A stretch of 64,000 bases of DNA from Myrica gale (taxonomy: Eukaryota > Streptophyta > Magnoliopsida > Fagales > Myricaceae): positions 18,003,001-18,067,000 of the forward strand of contig OZ005603.1 of the NCBI GenBank assembly GCA_963930655.1. The letters are read 5' to 3'. Shown here piece after piece: positions 1-12,385 of the stretch. The notes under the pieces were generated by a model, which was not told the origin of the DNA, searched no databases, and worked only from the letters and a program-made list of their open reading frames with translations. Both the position numbers and the translations under genes were made by a program. How positions within the stretch are numbered: the stretch's first letter is position 1; every line of letters begins with the position of its first letter.

Positions 1-1018
1 AAACATTGATCAGAGTGAAAAAGAAAGGGAGAGGATTTCGGCCATGGTGAGAGCAAGAGAGGAAAAATTTAGTTACATTGCAAAAAAAAGTGAGATCAAG
101 AGAGCTTTATTTTCACATCAGCCCCTTATTGTACTTATGTACAAAGAGGCACTTTTATGTACTAATGATCTCGTCGGTACTTTACCGAGCGAAATTGTTT
201 CTCTTTTGTATGAGTTTGAAGATGTCATTCCCGAAGAGGTACCTTATGGTTTACCTCCAATCCGAGGGATTGAACATTAAATCGATTTCATACCTGGTGC
301 ATCAATTCCAAACCGAACTGCTTATAGAAGTAATCCCGAGGAGACCAAGGAACTTCAAAAGCAAGTAGGTGAATTATTGGAGAAGGGGTATGTGCGTGAA
401 AGCATGAGTCCTTGTGCGGTTCCAGTGCTATTAGTTCCTAAGAAGGATGGGACATGGAGGATGTGTGTTGACTGCCGAGCTATCAACAACATCACGGTAA
501 AATATCGTCATCCCATTCCTAGATTAGATGATAAGCTGGATGAATTGCATGGTTCTTGTGTCTTTACAAAAATTGATCTTAAGAGTGGATGTCATTAGAT
601 TCGGATGAAGGAAGGTGATGAATGGAAAACTGCTTTTAAGACTAAATATGGTTTGTATGAGTGGTTAGTGATGCCTTTCGGTTTAACTAATGCTCCAAGC
701 ACATTTATGCGTTTGATGAACCATGTTTTACGTGCATTTATTCGCAGATTTGTGGTTGTGTATTTTGATGATATACTAATTTATAGCAAAAACTTAGAAG
801 AACATGTAATGCATTTGAAATCTGTGTTGGAAATTCTAAGGAAAGAAAGATTGTTTGCTAACCTCAAGAAGGGCACCTTTTGCACGGATAAGCTTGTGTT
901 TCTTGGTTTTGTTGTTAGTAATAAAGGAATTGAGGTGGACGAGGAAAAGGTGAAGGCAATCCAAGAGTGGCCAATGCCTACAACAATCAGCCAAGTGAGG
1001 AGCTTCCACGGCTTAGCT
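1..1018 (+). pseudogene. Gypsy A pol, part 1: protease-RT linker and reverse transcriptase (broken)
   Basis: The polyprotein of a plus-strand Ty3/gypsy element, cut at its left by the window edge. Frames at 44-281, 377-598 and 605-1018 together give the linker and the RT core: [18 protein letters not shown], then [12 protein letters not shown], then the catalytic [10 protein letters not shown] near 760-790. RT copies the element RNA into cDNA in virus-like particles. Stop codons interrupt it near 279 and 596, each at a codon that is CAA/CAN in sibling copies, and the 281-377 stretch is read only by ignoring the first stop. The RT ends inside FHGLA at 1018, where F1 is inserted, and resumes at 33353. 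It is clearly a dead copy. The lineage within gypsy cannot be settled by eye. Confidence 0.93.
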
Positions 1019-2564
1019 TGTCACGCCCCGAACGCCATTCCGCAGGGACTGTGACAGCCGCGAGCAATCCCCCGGAAAGCTCCAGCGTTTGTACATACAT
1101 ACTTACAGCGGAAAATACAGAATCGCGAGAGAAGCGAGCCATCTCATATCATGATTAAAGTTCTCAATAACTTGCATCTTAATACATACATATCATGTTT
1201 TAACATTAACAAGTGACGGATCTCATCGATCATGTCACAACAACAAAACATAGAATAATCTTTCTTTTAAGTCAGGTAGTCCTCCTGACTTCCTTCTCCT
1301 GAGGCATCTAGAATGACACAATTTTAAAAACGTGAGTCAAAAAGACTCAGTAAGGGAAAAAAATAACTTTAAAACATGCTCTTGACTTGAACATGCTTAA
1401 TCATGAGAAATCATAATTCATGATGCACATGCATGTCATGGGTATGCATATGCTCTTGCTTGTAGTCATAAACTTGTTCTTGAAATTGGCCCCCGACCCT
1501 TGAAAATCATTCATTCATAACTTGTGGGCTACTTACGCTCCATTTAACCCCTGGAGTCCGGGTTGTGCGTTCCCATCGGAACCGTCTCCCTTACCCTTGG
1601 GGACTTTTCATTTGGTCGAGCTAGCCCGTAGTTGCCCCAAGCCTGATGGCTAGACACGACCCTTGGAGGCGCACACCTTCTCATTGTCCTTCAGTGTGGT
1701 TTGCACAGCCTCTTAGGATTCACCCATCCTTCTCGCATTCGTCCTTCAGTATGGGTGTCCATCATGATCGTACGGTACCGACTAGAGCCCTTTGACTTAA
1801 CTTATCTTTCCATAAACTTTCCATACGACATTGCATAAAAATTCTCTTTAGAAAAATCATGCAATGCTCATGTCATGTCATGCTTGCTCGAAATATCATG
1901 CTTGTTCATGAATCAATGCAATGTGTCATTCCAGTTTTCATAAAAGTGTAAGTTTCTACTTACAAGTTCCACTTACTGTACTCCTTGAAAATCTTCTTGG
2001 TTCTCACTTGACTCTTTGCCTACAAAGAATAGGTCTGTTTCTCAATATACTGAGGATACGTGAAAGTATATTGATACGCTTTGGTTCTATGAAATATTCA
2101 AGGAAACCTATCGTGAAATCCTGTGAGACCCCGATTATTTCTTATGTTAATTCTTATGTATTAGCTTTTAATTTTATTATGGAGCCATATTTTTGGCCAA
2201 TGTATGGCCTAAGCTTTATAATAATTTACATTAATTAATATGAGATTTTATTTAATGAAATTTTTCTATTACATTATTTTCCTTTCATTATGAAAGTTTT
2301 GTGCAAGGTTTAATTATATTCTCCTAAGAGCCGAAACTTGCAAGGTAAGTTTCTCTCATGTATTTATATTTTTCATTTGCCTATTATATTTCATAATCCA
2401 TAAAATTGAATTATGATTAAAGATTTTTATATATAGGCCGAAAATAATTAAATGGAAAATCATGAATTTCCTTTAGAGTATTGAATATTTTGTGTGTCAT
2501 TAATAGGTGGAACATAGTATTATCATGTAGCCTAAATTAATAGTTGAATTATCATTAGAATATT

Positions 2565-2790
2565 AGGTGATAAGCTACTAGACATATGATAGGTTTAAGA
2601 GAGTTTTAAGTGATAAGCACACTTGCTTATCATAGTGATAAGCTAGGAAACTTTCATGCAATAAGTTGATGTGGCTATCGTAGAGATAGGCTAGAGCCAT
2701 TATCCTAAGATAAGTTGTTGTGTTTATGAGGTGATAAGTTATGTAATTGAACTAGATAAGCTAGAGAGCTTATAGGAGATAAGTTAGGTG
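2565..2790. promoter_or_regulatory. GATAAG-rich block of R1
   Basis: About eight GATAAG or CTTATC motifs fall in roughly 220 bp. GATAAG is the core of plant I-box and GATA-factor sites. Equivalent blocks occur in F1 (about 27890-28140), F4 (about 51250-51400) and R4 (about 56290-56540). The motif density is seen directly; binding is inference. Confidence 0.45.
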
Positions 2791-5092
2791 AAAAATAACT
2801 AAGTTGGAAGCTAGTTGTGAGAGTAACTAGAAAGTTAGTTGTGATGGTAACTAAGTTAGTTGTATTTTAACCAAACATCATGAATGAACTAAACAAAAAG
2901 CAAACCAAAAGGGTGACAAAGCCATTTACGTAAAGAGCATGAAGTGAATTGAAAAGCAAAAAGCTAATTGCCCATGTGAAGTTGTAAGATGTGTAAGAGA
3001 ACCATTAATTGACAAGACAACACATGGGAAGAGAAAAGAAGAGAAAAAGCAAAGGGAGATCAAGCTATGGGGTGTTTTACGTAGGAATGAAAAGTGAGAA
3101 AGAAGAGTAGGCCATGTGAAGTTGTGAGATGTGGAAAGAGAGCATTAATTGACAAGACAACACATTGGAAGAGAAAAGAGAGAAAAAAATAAAAGGAGAT
3201 CAAGCCATGGGGTGGAGTTTACGTAAAGATCAAAGTGAGAGAGGAGAGAAGATTTATTGCAAGGACATAGCTTTAGGGAACAAGAATTGATGTTGGGAAA
3301 AGGTGAAAAGAAGTGAAAGAAGGGAAAAAATGCAAGCTTGGTCGACCAAGGCTCCATTCCTCCCCTTTTCCCCTTCAAATTTCTCTCTTGTCACTTCCAC
3401 CATCTCTTGTCATTTGTCATTGCAATAAATTATCTTGGGAGACTCAATTGCACCAAGAGAACTCCCCCTCACACTTAGCATTTCTTCTCTTGGCCGAATA
3501 TCACCCTCCCACTTCAACTCTCTCTTTTTCTCTCTTGACCGAATCTCCCCTTTGAGCTTAAGCTTGTTCTTTTCTTCTTGCAACCAATCACTCTCTAAAG
3601 CTCTAAGTTTGTTTCTCTTCTCTAGGTAACCAAATCCCCTTTTTGTGCAACTCATCTCTTCTCTTGGAAATTTCTATTCACCTAGCCATTTTCCCTTGTT
3701 GAAATCTAGCTCACTTTCCTAGAACTAAACCATTCAAGTTTCAAGCATTTCTTTGTTCTTATTTTCCCCACCATAAAAACCTCCATCTTAGCATTTTGTG
3801 ATCAAGCTTGGGACCATTGCAAAGAGGGGTGAACCGAAAGTTGGAAAAGAAGGATCTTGGTGAAAGCTTAGAAATTTGGTGAAGGTAGAGGTAGGCTTGA
3901 TTTCGTATAAGGTTTTGCTTAAGTTCTTCATAAAGTTCTAACCTAGGGTATTTTATTGTGCTAGGTACTCAAGGCTTGGGATAGTCAACAAGGTAAGGCC
4001 AAAAATGTGTTGTTGTTGGTTAGGCATAGTGATGGCCGAATTATATGCTTAGATCTTGTGTTGTTGGTCTTTCTAATATTAGATCTAAGTGTTTAACTAT
4101 GTTCTTGATGATGTAAAAACAATGTACATGTGAAAGAAGTTCGGATCTATGGGGTTAATGCATGCAAATAGGTCATAAATACAAAATGAGAACAATGTAT
4201 GTTAGATAAGTTTAGATCTAGACTTATGTTATGTTTGGCCGAATGTAAGATGAATATTTCCTTAGATCTATTGTTGTTGAAGTTCCTAAAGTGTAGATCT
4301 AATGTTGACGGGAATATTTGATGAAGATATGAAGTTGATGCATGCTAGTTAGGTCACAAATGCAAAGGATATGCATGTTATAATTTTTAGCATGAAAAAT
4401 GTGACATTTTGAGGTATGGCCGAATATGAGATGCTTAGGATTTCATGTATAGTTTTGTATATGTTTAGATCTGGACATTGGCCATGATATGTGCAAGATT
4501 TATGACCCAAATGAATGGTAGATGATTATGTTAGGTAAAGGATGCATGCAAATTGAAGGAAACAAAAGAAAACCTAATTATTTGGATGAAAACATGTGTT
4601 GGCCGAATGGTATAAGCATGATATATTGTGTTGGTGTTTGGATTCTTAGATCCTAGGTTGTGAAATTGTTGAATGGAGGATGGGATCACCATTGGAGTTG
4701 AAGTTGTGATTAAAGGATGCATAAAAATTGGTGTTGGCCGAATGTCATAAGGAAGAGAAACTCTAATTGTAAATTATGATAAATAGGTTATAATTGTTGT
4801 GTTGGATACTTGAAATTGGGGATTAGGCTAATTGGAATTATATTGTTATGATGAACACTTGGGATTAGGGTTTTGACCAATTGGAATACAAGCTTGAAGA
4901 ACCATGAGCATGTAATGAAATATTCGAAACACTAGTTAGGGTTAGTACTCGGGATTAATTGAGGTTTAAGGTCCGAGTCAAGATTTTATCGTGATTAATA
5001 GTTTAATGTATGGTTTTAATGGAGTACATGAAATAATGAGAGACTTAGGTTTAATCCTAAATCCGTTGGTGTTGATTAAACCCTAATCGAGA

Positions 5093-5112
5093 TATATATA
5101 TATATATATATA
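5093..5112. repeat. TA microsatellite in R1
   Basis: A run of alternating TA. A second TA run lies at about 5217-5236, and matching tracts sit at about 7131-7150 (F1), 17281-17296 (R2) and 30132-30154 (F3), which marks it as an ancestral feature of this LTR family. Confidence 0.8.
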
Positions 5113-5877
5113 TTATAGTGCAATAAAAATATTAAATGATTAAATGACCTAAGATTTGGTATATTAGTTAAAGAAAAGATTAAATAAAGTATTTAATGAT
5201 TAAAAGAATTATATTGATATATATATATATATATATTATCAAAAAAAAGAAATATAATATAGTTGCCATTCGGAAACGTTCCGACGAATGGAAGGTACGA
5301 AGTCAAGTGATGAACGGGAAGTTCAAGATGGATTAAGAAATATCCGGCAACTATATTATACCATTAAATTAAGTAATGCGTAGAATTATCGCTACTTGTC
5401 CTTAGTGGACTTCAAGATAGGACTGTCGGGTAATTCGTAGGACCGACACGTACCGATATGGTTTCATCTATACGCAGTACATTGAAAGATTGAACCTATT
5501 CCTTGTAGGCGAGGAGCCAAGTGAGCAAAGGAGAATTTGCGAGGAGTACTGTAAGTGAATCTTACCCCTTTTGGAAAACTGGAATGATACACTGCATGGT
5601 TTATTGTGCATGACAAGATGTTTTTAATACATATGAAATGTATTGCATGAAGAATGTTTCAAGTACGCATGATGTTTCGAACATGTCATAGCATGATCAT
5701 TTGCATGAACGCATGAGAGACGTTTTGATGCAAATGAAATTACGATGTTTTCAAGAGTGGCATGGCATGTTCATTGCATAGAAAACATGAAAAGTTGTTT
5801 TATGCAAATGGAAGAGAATTTATGTTATGATTAAGCACGAAGGTTTTGGTTGAAAACGTACTAAGTTAAGTGAGGTT

Positions 5878-6070
5878 CGACATCCATGCCGAGGGACGTT
5901 GTTCGTGAAGGATGGATGGATGGAACGTGAGACATCCATGCCGAGGGACGTTGTTCGTGAAGGATGGATGAATGGACGCCCATACCGAGGGACGTTGTTC
6001 GTGAAGGATGGGTTAGTCCGTGAGGTATGTGCAACCACACCGAGGAACGTTGCTCGAGAAGGTGTGGCGC
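5878..6070. repeat. Minisatellite of R1 (CCGAGGGACGTT units)
   Basis: Four imperfect units of about 50-60 bp, each with a CATNCCGAGGGACGTT core followed by CGTGAAGGATGGATG-like sequence. Homologous arrays with diverged units lie at the same relative place in the other copies: about 1660-1770 (F1), 13830-14030 (F2), 17655-17810 (R2), 26515-26660 (R3), 29300-29500 (F3), 48670-48830 (F4) and 58640-58830 (R4). Confidence 0.8.
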
Positions 6071-6555
6071 CTCCAAGGGTCGTGTCTAGCCATCAGGCCT
6101 GGGGCAACTACGGGCTAGCTCGACCAGATGTAAGGTCTCCAAGGGAATTCGGGGACGGTTCCGAAGGGAACGCACAACCCTGACTTCAGGGGTCAAATGG
6201 AGCGAGCCAAGAGTAAGAGATACGAAATGGTTGTGAAAAGGCCAACAGTGGCACAAGTATGGAAAGAATGATTTTCAAGGGCCAAGGGCCAATTTTATAA
6301 GCAAGAATGAAAGAAAGATTTTCAAGGGCCTGGGGCCAATTTCGAAATTTGAAATGCATTTGAAAAGGCCGAGAGTGGCAAGAGATTTTAGTGCATGGCA
6401 TGTGCATCACGGAGCATGCATATGCATCATGGTTTTTATGCACTGACTCATGATTTACAGTTTTGCATTTCTTATCTTATCGCTACAGTGTATTGAAGTA
6501 AGTATGCTTTTAAAGCTATGTTTTATTAAAGTTCATGTTTCAACTGATGTTCCTT

Positions 6556-6575
6556 ACTGAGTCTTTCGACTCATA
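6556..6575. other. Conserved TGAGTC...GACTCA hairpin (R1 copy)
   Basis: A 6-bp inverted repeat, TGAGTC (6558-6563) and GACTCA (6568-6573), around a 4-bp loop. The same hairpin with a 4-6 bp loop is present in all eight F/R copies: 1333-1349, 13524-13539, 18084-18100, 27013-27028, 28727-28742, 48315-48331 (one mismatch) and 59243-59258 (TGAGTT/AACTCA). It resembles a bZIP (GCN4-type) half-site pair, but function is not shown. Confidence 0.6.
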
Positions 6576-8729
6576 GTTTGTAAATCGTATCATTCCCGAT
6601 CCACAAGATAACTGGGGAGCAGAGGAGTATCTCACGTAGAAATCCTGGAAGTTTGGGGATTGGAGCCGGAGTTGGTGAACTCCGAGGTAGCACTTGGGAG
6701 TGCTGGTTTTGATCAAGTGGCAGTATGTTGCCCTAGTACGTTTTGTATAAGTTGCGAACAAGATGCAATGTATAGACTTTTCTGAATTATGATGTGTATA
6801 CCGAGAGGTTATGATCATTGGGCTTGTATCTCAGCCAACATGTGGATCCTGAGTGAGCCATCCTATGTGGATAAAAAAAAAAAAAAAAAATTCCGCTGTA
6901 AGAGTTAGTGTAAGCGCTGGAGTGTTCCCGGGGAATGCTCGCGGCTGTCACGGTCCCTGCGGGATGGCGTTCGGGGCGTGACAAATCCACTAAGAATGAA
7001 TAGTGATAATTAAGCACTTAAATTAATCTTAATAGTATTATATAGTTGCTGAATTTTTCTTAGTCCAATTGAACTTCTTGTTCACCTCTTAACCTCGTCC
7101 TTCCGTCCATTGAAGTGTTTTCGAACAGCAAATATATATATATATATATACTTCATTATCATAGATCATACATTGCCTTACTCCTTTTGATCGCTTAATA
7201 TCTTATTCGATCTTTTACTTTTAGTTAGCAATTAAACTTAGGTTATTTAATTACTAAGTTCTATTGCAATATATCTCTATTCTTGTTTAGGACTCTTAAT
7301 CAGCAACTAATTGCTCTAGGATTAATTTTAATCTTCTTTTTATTTCATGTACTCAATTAAATCTTTACGGTAATCAATTATCAACCTTAGTCATAATTAA
7401 TCGTTGGCTTAGACATTAGGTCTCTATGCAACCCGAACATTAGCTTTATTTTGCTCATCATAGGTTTCGGACAACCTAATTAATTTCTTAATCTATACTT
7501 AAGATCACAAGGTTTTGCTAATCCTTTTAACCCGAACCTTTAAGCCTATTATCCTTGTTTTTCTCTTATTTGCATGTTGTGTTTTATGAATGAACATAAG
7601 TTTTAATCCTCTAATCCATTTGGACATAACCCTAATTTTATTTATCAATCACAAGTTAATATAATTTCATTGTTATAGGCTTGCCATTAGGGTTCCTTTA
7701 CTAGGTCATTAGGCCATGCTCCATTTTAAGTATTCCTTGTCTAAATTTTCTTCTCCAATGGTGATCCCATCCTCCATTTTCAGATTCACAACCTAGGATC
7801 TACAAATCACAAAACAACTTAAAGATCTAGCAAAACATCACATTCGGCCAACAACAACATTTAGCATCAACAACCATATTTGGCCTCACCTTGATGATTG
7901 AACACAAGCTTTGCTAAAAGAAGTGTACCTAGCATAGTCAAACATCTTAGGTCAGAACTATAAAGAACTTAAACAAAATATAACACATGAACATCACATC
8001 TAACTCTACCTTCCACTTAGAACACACGGTTTCACAAAATCTTCTCCTACACTTCAACTTTCGGTTCCAACTTTAGGAATGGTTCCAAGGGCTGAGATTT
8101 GTGTCTTCAAGGTGCTAAGATAGAGGTTTATGGTGAGGAAAAGAGAAGTGTTTTGGTTGCAAGAGAAAAGGAAACAAGACTTAGGCTTAAAGAGAAGTTT
8201 CGGCCAAGAGAGAAAAAAGAGAGAGAGTTGCAATGAAAGTGTGATATTCGGCCAAGGGAGGAAAACAAATGAAATGTGAAGTTGAAATGCCAAGGGGTGG
8301 GGGTGAATTCGTAGAAGACAAGTTTCAATCTCCCAAGGTGCAATTATGACAATGACAAGAGAGTGAAAATGACAAGAGGAAGGGGGGTGAATTTTGGTGA
8401 GGTTTGGCCGACCATAGCATTGTCACTATCACCCTTTTTCTTTCACTTTCTCTCCCCTCAAGCTTTGCTATCCCACGTGAATTCCTTGCCATTCCATTTC
8501 ATTTTCTCTCATTTCTCACTTAGTCTTCACGTGAACATCCATTGCTTAGCTTGTCTTGTCCATTAAATGCTTGGCTTATCTCTTCACATGGGACCATAAC
8601 TTTAAGACTTTTCCACCCTCCATGTTCTTCACGTGAATCGCCTTATATCATAGCTCATTTTTGTTGTTTGGTTACAATTCAACTAACTTAGTTACTTGTC
8701 ACACCTAACTTATCAACTTAGTTACTTTT

Positions 8730-10430
8730 TGTGAGTCTAAATGACAACCCAAGAGGGGGGGAATTGGGTTTTCAAAAACTTTTGAAACCTTTTCAAACAA
8801 ACCCAGAAATGTTCTGATCTATATCTAGGAAAACTAGAGACTAGATCTATGCAAATAAAGATAACAACAACAATGAATAAACAAGAACAATCAAGTAATA
8901 TCTGCAGAAGTAAAAGAGGAGGGTTAGAGAGATGACACCAGTATTTTTAGGTTGTTCGGCCAATCTCTTGCCTACGTCCACCCCCAAGGCTATTGACTTC
9001 CTTGGGCTTCCTCCACTATTCTCCAAATGAATACACCTTAGCTTCCGGGGTGCTAAGGAACCGTTACAAAGCGTTTTCCGAGCTTACGCTTCAACTCGTT
9101 TCCCAAATCCCAAACCCTAGGGATTTCTTCTACTTCTCACAAGTAGGATACAGTGTTCACACAACACTAGGAAGGTTTACAAGATTAGGGTATAGTGATT
9201 GAAGGCTCTCTAAGCCGGATGTACAAGTGGGTAGCTCAAGAAACTAAAGGGCTCTCTAAGCTAAATCTACAAATGAAAGAGCCTGAGTTTTGCTAGAAGA
9301 ACGATCTTCTGAGAAAGCTTCTGGAGTTGCAAGATGAATCACGAGCTTTCTAGATTGGAAGCACTTCTCTGTTCTTTTTTTTTGAGCTTGATCTCTCAAG
9401 AAATTAGGGCAAGTGTATTTCGCGTGAGAGATCTGTAGGAGGCTTTTTTTAACCTTTTCAGAGATTTCTTCTATTTATACCCTCTTGGACATCAGGGGTC
9501 TTCTGGTAAAGATTTGGAGCCGTTGGAGGTCATTTGAGTCCTTTGGAGATGTTTTTAAGTGACTGTCGTAACTCCTGGATCTGAGAAATCGAAGCATGTG
9601 TCGACACCTTCCATGTATGTGTCGACACCTTGAAGATTTGCCATGAAACTCACCTTCTGGTGTATGACCAATGTGTCGTCGACATTTATGTCCAATGTGT
9701 CGACACTTCCCTTCAATATGTTGACCCTTCAAATTTGTCTTGAAACCATCCATTCGGGTGTATGTGCAATGTGTCGACACCTTCCATGTATGTGTCGACA
9801 CCTTGAAGATTTGCCTTGAAACTCACCTTCTGGTGTATGACCACTGTGTCGACACTTCCCTTCAATATGTTGACCCTTCAAATTTGTCTTGAAACCATCC
9901 ATTCGGGTGTATGTGCAATGTGTCGACACCATTCTCCCATGTGTCGACACCATCAGCTTTGCCTGGAAATCTTCATTCTGTTGATAGTGCAATGTGTAGA
10001 CACTTCTTGGTCTATGTGTCGACACCTTCATCTTGGCCTGGGAACTTGCTTTCTGTTGAATGACCAATGTGTCGACACCTCTTCACTATGTGTCGACACC
10101 TTCACTTCGGCTTGGAACATGCATTCTGGTGTATGACTGATGTGTCGACACCATGATGATATGTGTCGACACCTTCAACACTTAGGCTGAAAAGTGTTTC
10201 TCCTGGCACCAACAAGCAATCCCAAAACACCTACAATGTAAAGTTTAACAAGTAAGCTTATGTAGAGTGTTCGATTATATCTAAGGCCGATGTACAACTA
10301 GAAAACTCTTGATATCATTTTCTTAAAACGGATTTTCAAAAGTAGAATCTAAAGGTTTAAAAACTCGTTGTAAAACTTTGTTATCATCAAAATCAAAGAG
10401 GATTGTTTATAAAACAACCTTGGGCTAACA
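8730..10430 (-). repeat. Copia I 3' LTR
   Basis: Read on the minus strand it begins TGTTAGCCCAAGG at 10430 and ends GACTCACA at 8730. It is 1701 bp, TG...CA ended, and lies directly after the polypurine tract. It is uninterrupted, unlike the 5' copy. Its central third is the GTGTCGACAC minisatellite. The 5' LTR is longer because it holds extra minisatellite units. Confidence 0.92.
9590..10175. repeat. GTGTCGACAC palindrome minisatellite in the copia I 3' LTR
   Basis: At least twelve perfect copies of the 10-bp palindrome GTGTCGACAC (first at 9598-9607), plus variants such as GTGTAGACAC and GTCGTCGACA, mostly in pairs about 20-30 bp apart, with pairs roughly 50-80 bp apart. Spacers are partly repeated too. 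The array makes long meaningless open frames on both strands, rich in CRH and VDT residues. The matching array in the 5' LTR lies at 24018-24720 and continues at 27454-27630. Confidence 0.9.
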
Positions 10431-10444
10431 ATCTCCCCCTTTTT
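10431..10444 (-). other. Copia I polypurine tract
   Basis: Minus-strand AAAAAGGGGGAGAT directly abuts the TGTTAG start of the 3' LTR. The same 14 bases precede the LTR of copia H at 48004-48017. It primes plus-strand DNA synthesis. Confidence 0.9.
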
Positions 10445-11376
10445 GATGATGACAAACCCTTTTAATAGTAAACCGTTGATATTAAAATGAAAAGCTCCCC
10501 CTGAGATTAGGCTGGAGTTTTCATGAGATTTTAGCAAAAACGGGCTTTAGGATTCTACGAAAATTTTGCAAGAGTTTCCTTTGTAAATGAAGGTTTCCCA
10601 ATTTTTTCAAAACCTGTAAAAACACTTCTATAGGAATCCACCAAACTCCCCCAACTTCATTTATCAATACAGATCACAAGACTTCGTATTAAGGAGAGTT
10701 CAAAGAGATTACCTGATTCATGTATCAATTATCCACAATGAAGTGTAATCACGTTTCAAAACCTTATAAACATCATCAAAGATAATTATATGTGCAAGCA
10801 TAGATAATTCGAACGATACCAAATATAATAAACCTGAATTATCATTACATTGATCCAAAAATTGTTTAAAAGAGACAATACAAGACCAAACACAAACTTA
10901 ACAAACATCCAAAAGTCCAAAAGAAAGGAGGTACAAATATCAAACTTTTTCTCCCCCTTTGGCTTCATCAAAAACAGACCAAGGGGGGGTCAAGGAGAGC
11001 GACAAGGCAAAGAATGGAAATGAGGTCTAATCGAACAGAAGAGGATCGTAATCCACATCCCATTTCTTCAGCCAGTTAGTCCAGGTGGTGGAGAACCAGT
11101 ACGTCCAGTTGATCACACGGGGACGAAGATTACGATCAGCATCCAAATGACGCTCAGTAGCTGAGATCACTTCTCTGGTGAAGAAGAAGGCCTCAAAACC
11201 AGATGTGTTGACACTTATTTCTTAAAGTGTCGACACATAGCATGAAAAACATGAATTTTCACAGAGATTCACATACTAATCAATTCATTCAAACAAACAT
11301 CAACCAATCATTCAGAGCATGATCAATGCAATCAACCAATATGAATTCAAGAGATACAACAAATATACTAATCAAT
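10445..11376 (-). pseudogene. Copia I 3' untranslated/env-position region with a remnant NWTYWFSTTW domain
   Basis: Between RNase H and the polypurine tract. On the minus strand about 11190-11028 reads as a remnant containing NWTYWFSTTW, then NWLKK, then a stop. The same block follows a longer coiled region in copia H (47220-47330: NWTYWFSTTW, KWLKK), so it is the C-terminal end of an additional protein carried 3' of pol. In copia I most of the upstream part of that protein is absent. SIRE-like copia elements are known for an extra 3' reading frame; equating this block with it is inference. Two GTGTCGACAC-like palindromes lie at about 11202-11236. No other gene is visible here. Confidence 0.55.
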
Positions 11377-11750
11377 TCATTCCAATGGGAAACTCATTCC
11401 TATCTCTTGGCGAATAAAACAGAATCTATCATCATTAAGGGGTTTTGTGAAAATGTCCGCCAATTGAAGGTCGGTATTTACGAATTCAAGAACAATATCC
11501 CCTTTTTGAGCATGATCTCTAATAAAATGATGTTTTATCTCAATGTGTTTAGTCCTAGAGTGCTGAATTGGATTTTTAGTGAGATTTATAGCACTAGTGT
11601 TGTCACATTTTATTGGGATGAGAGAATAATGAAGATTAAAATCTTCCAATTGTTGTTTCATCCACAATACTTGTGCACAACAATTGCCAATGGCAATATA
11701 CTCGGCTTCCGTAGTTGATAAAGCTACGGAATTTTGTTTCTTACAACACC
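11377..11750 (-). pseudogene. Copia I RNase H, C-terminal part
   Basis: Minus-strand frame downstream of R2. It reads VALSTTEAEYIA, then CDNTSAINLTKNP, HSRTKHIEIKHHFIRD and ADIFTKPL before a stop at 11377. These are the standard copia RNase H C-terminal motifs; the E of TTEAEY and the D of CDNTSA are catalytic. The enzyme degrades the RNA strand during cDNA synthesis. The N-terminal half lies on the other side of R2, starting at 18428. The frame across the junction is restored when R2 and one AAGAG are removed. Confidence 0.93.
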
Positions 11751-12049
11751 AAGAGTGTAAGACCCCAAAGAAACCCGTGTCTACTTCATTACTAGATGAA
11801 GGATTCCATGACCTATTTCGTATTAAAAGAGACCTTGCTTGGTCAAGGCATTATTGATGATAAGGAAATGTATATATGTATATATTGTTATTGTTGATTC
11901 CAATTGATGAATGTATGATGCCATGGATGAAGTTCTAGATTAATTGGATATTTTTCCTCAATATTCTTGATTTTATTTTTGAAGGATTTTCTTATGGATT
12001 ATATTATTGGGCTATTAAGGTTTAAATGGTTGGACTTAAAACCTAAAAG

Positions 12050-12385
12050 AATGGGCTGATAATGGACAGCCCATGCTTGGCCGAAAATTAGGCATGATGG
12101 GCCTTGAAATTTAATCAAGTGGGCTGCCCAATTACATGTGATGATGGGCCCTTGAAGTTGTGATATTGGGCTGCTATAAGGCTTGGAATATTAGGTGATT
12201 ATTGGGACTTTAAATGTATGCTAATGGGCTGCCATGAAACCCATGATAATGGGCCTTGAAATGTTAATGGGCCTTGGAGAATTAAGTTATTGGGCCTTAG
12301 CCCTTGGGCTTATGAATTGGGCTTTAGGTAGTGATGTTGGGCCTTGGATTAAGGATTTATTTGGGCTGCCCAATGGGCCTTGAAG
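12050..12385. promoter_or_regulatory. TGGGCY cluster in R2
   Basis: About fourteen TGGGCC or TGGGCT motifs (either strand) in some 330 bp, often written AATGGGCCTTG or GGGCTGCCCAAT. TGGGCY is the plant site-II/TCP-type promoter element. A larger cluster lies in F3 at 32285-32890. Density is directly seen; activity is not. Confidence 0.5.

Larger units (their letters stand above)
2122..6983 (-). mobile_element. R1: solo-LTR-like copy of the F/R family, minus orientation
   Basis: Read on the minus strand it starts TGTCACGCCCCG at 6983 and ends CGGGGTCTCACA at 2122. The TSD is AATCC (2117-2121 and 6984-6988) and it sits inside F1. At 4862 bp it is one of the two longest copies and is closest to F3: both share the CATCCCGCAGGGACC subterminal block and the extra gene-less sequence. 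It contains a GATAAG-rich block, two TA tracts, a minisatellite and a poly-A tract, annotated separately. Open frames inside it (for example 5899-6183) follow the minisatellite and match no family I know. Confidence 0.88.

Noticed and set aside
3145..3655. Frames with pyrimidine-rich Ser/Leu/Phe content (also 12501-12951, 15137-15481, 24999-25540, 31457-31975)
   Set aside because: Low-complexity purine/pyrimidine stretches of the LTR; both strands are open at once and no family is recognisable.
5899..6183. 94-residue frame (and its inverse at 5820-6076, 29292-29551)
   Set aside because: Produced by the CCGAGGGACGTT minisatellite; not conserved in R2, R4 or F2.
1019..6983. F/R family as TIR DNA transposons
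   Set aside because: Inverted ends match only 9 of 12 bases, TSDs are 5 bp with TG...CA ends, and no transposase remnant is seen in any of eight copies; LTR-type is favoured, though I keep the doubt as a finding.
9475..10136. Overlapping 100+ residue frames rich in CRH, VDT and STL on both strands (also 23897-24766 and 15421-15963)
   Set aside because: They are read-through of the GTGTCGACAC minisatellite in all frames; residues are periodic with the DNA unit and no start context or family match exists.
11326..11718. 130-residue plus-strand frame
   Set aside because: Shadow of the copia I RNase H on the opposite strand.
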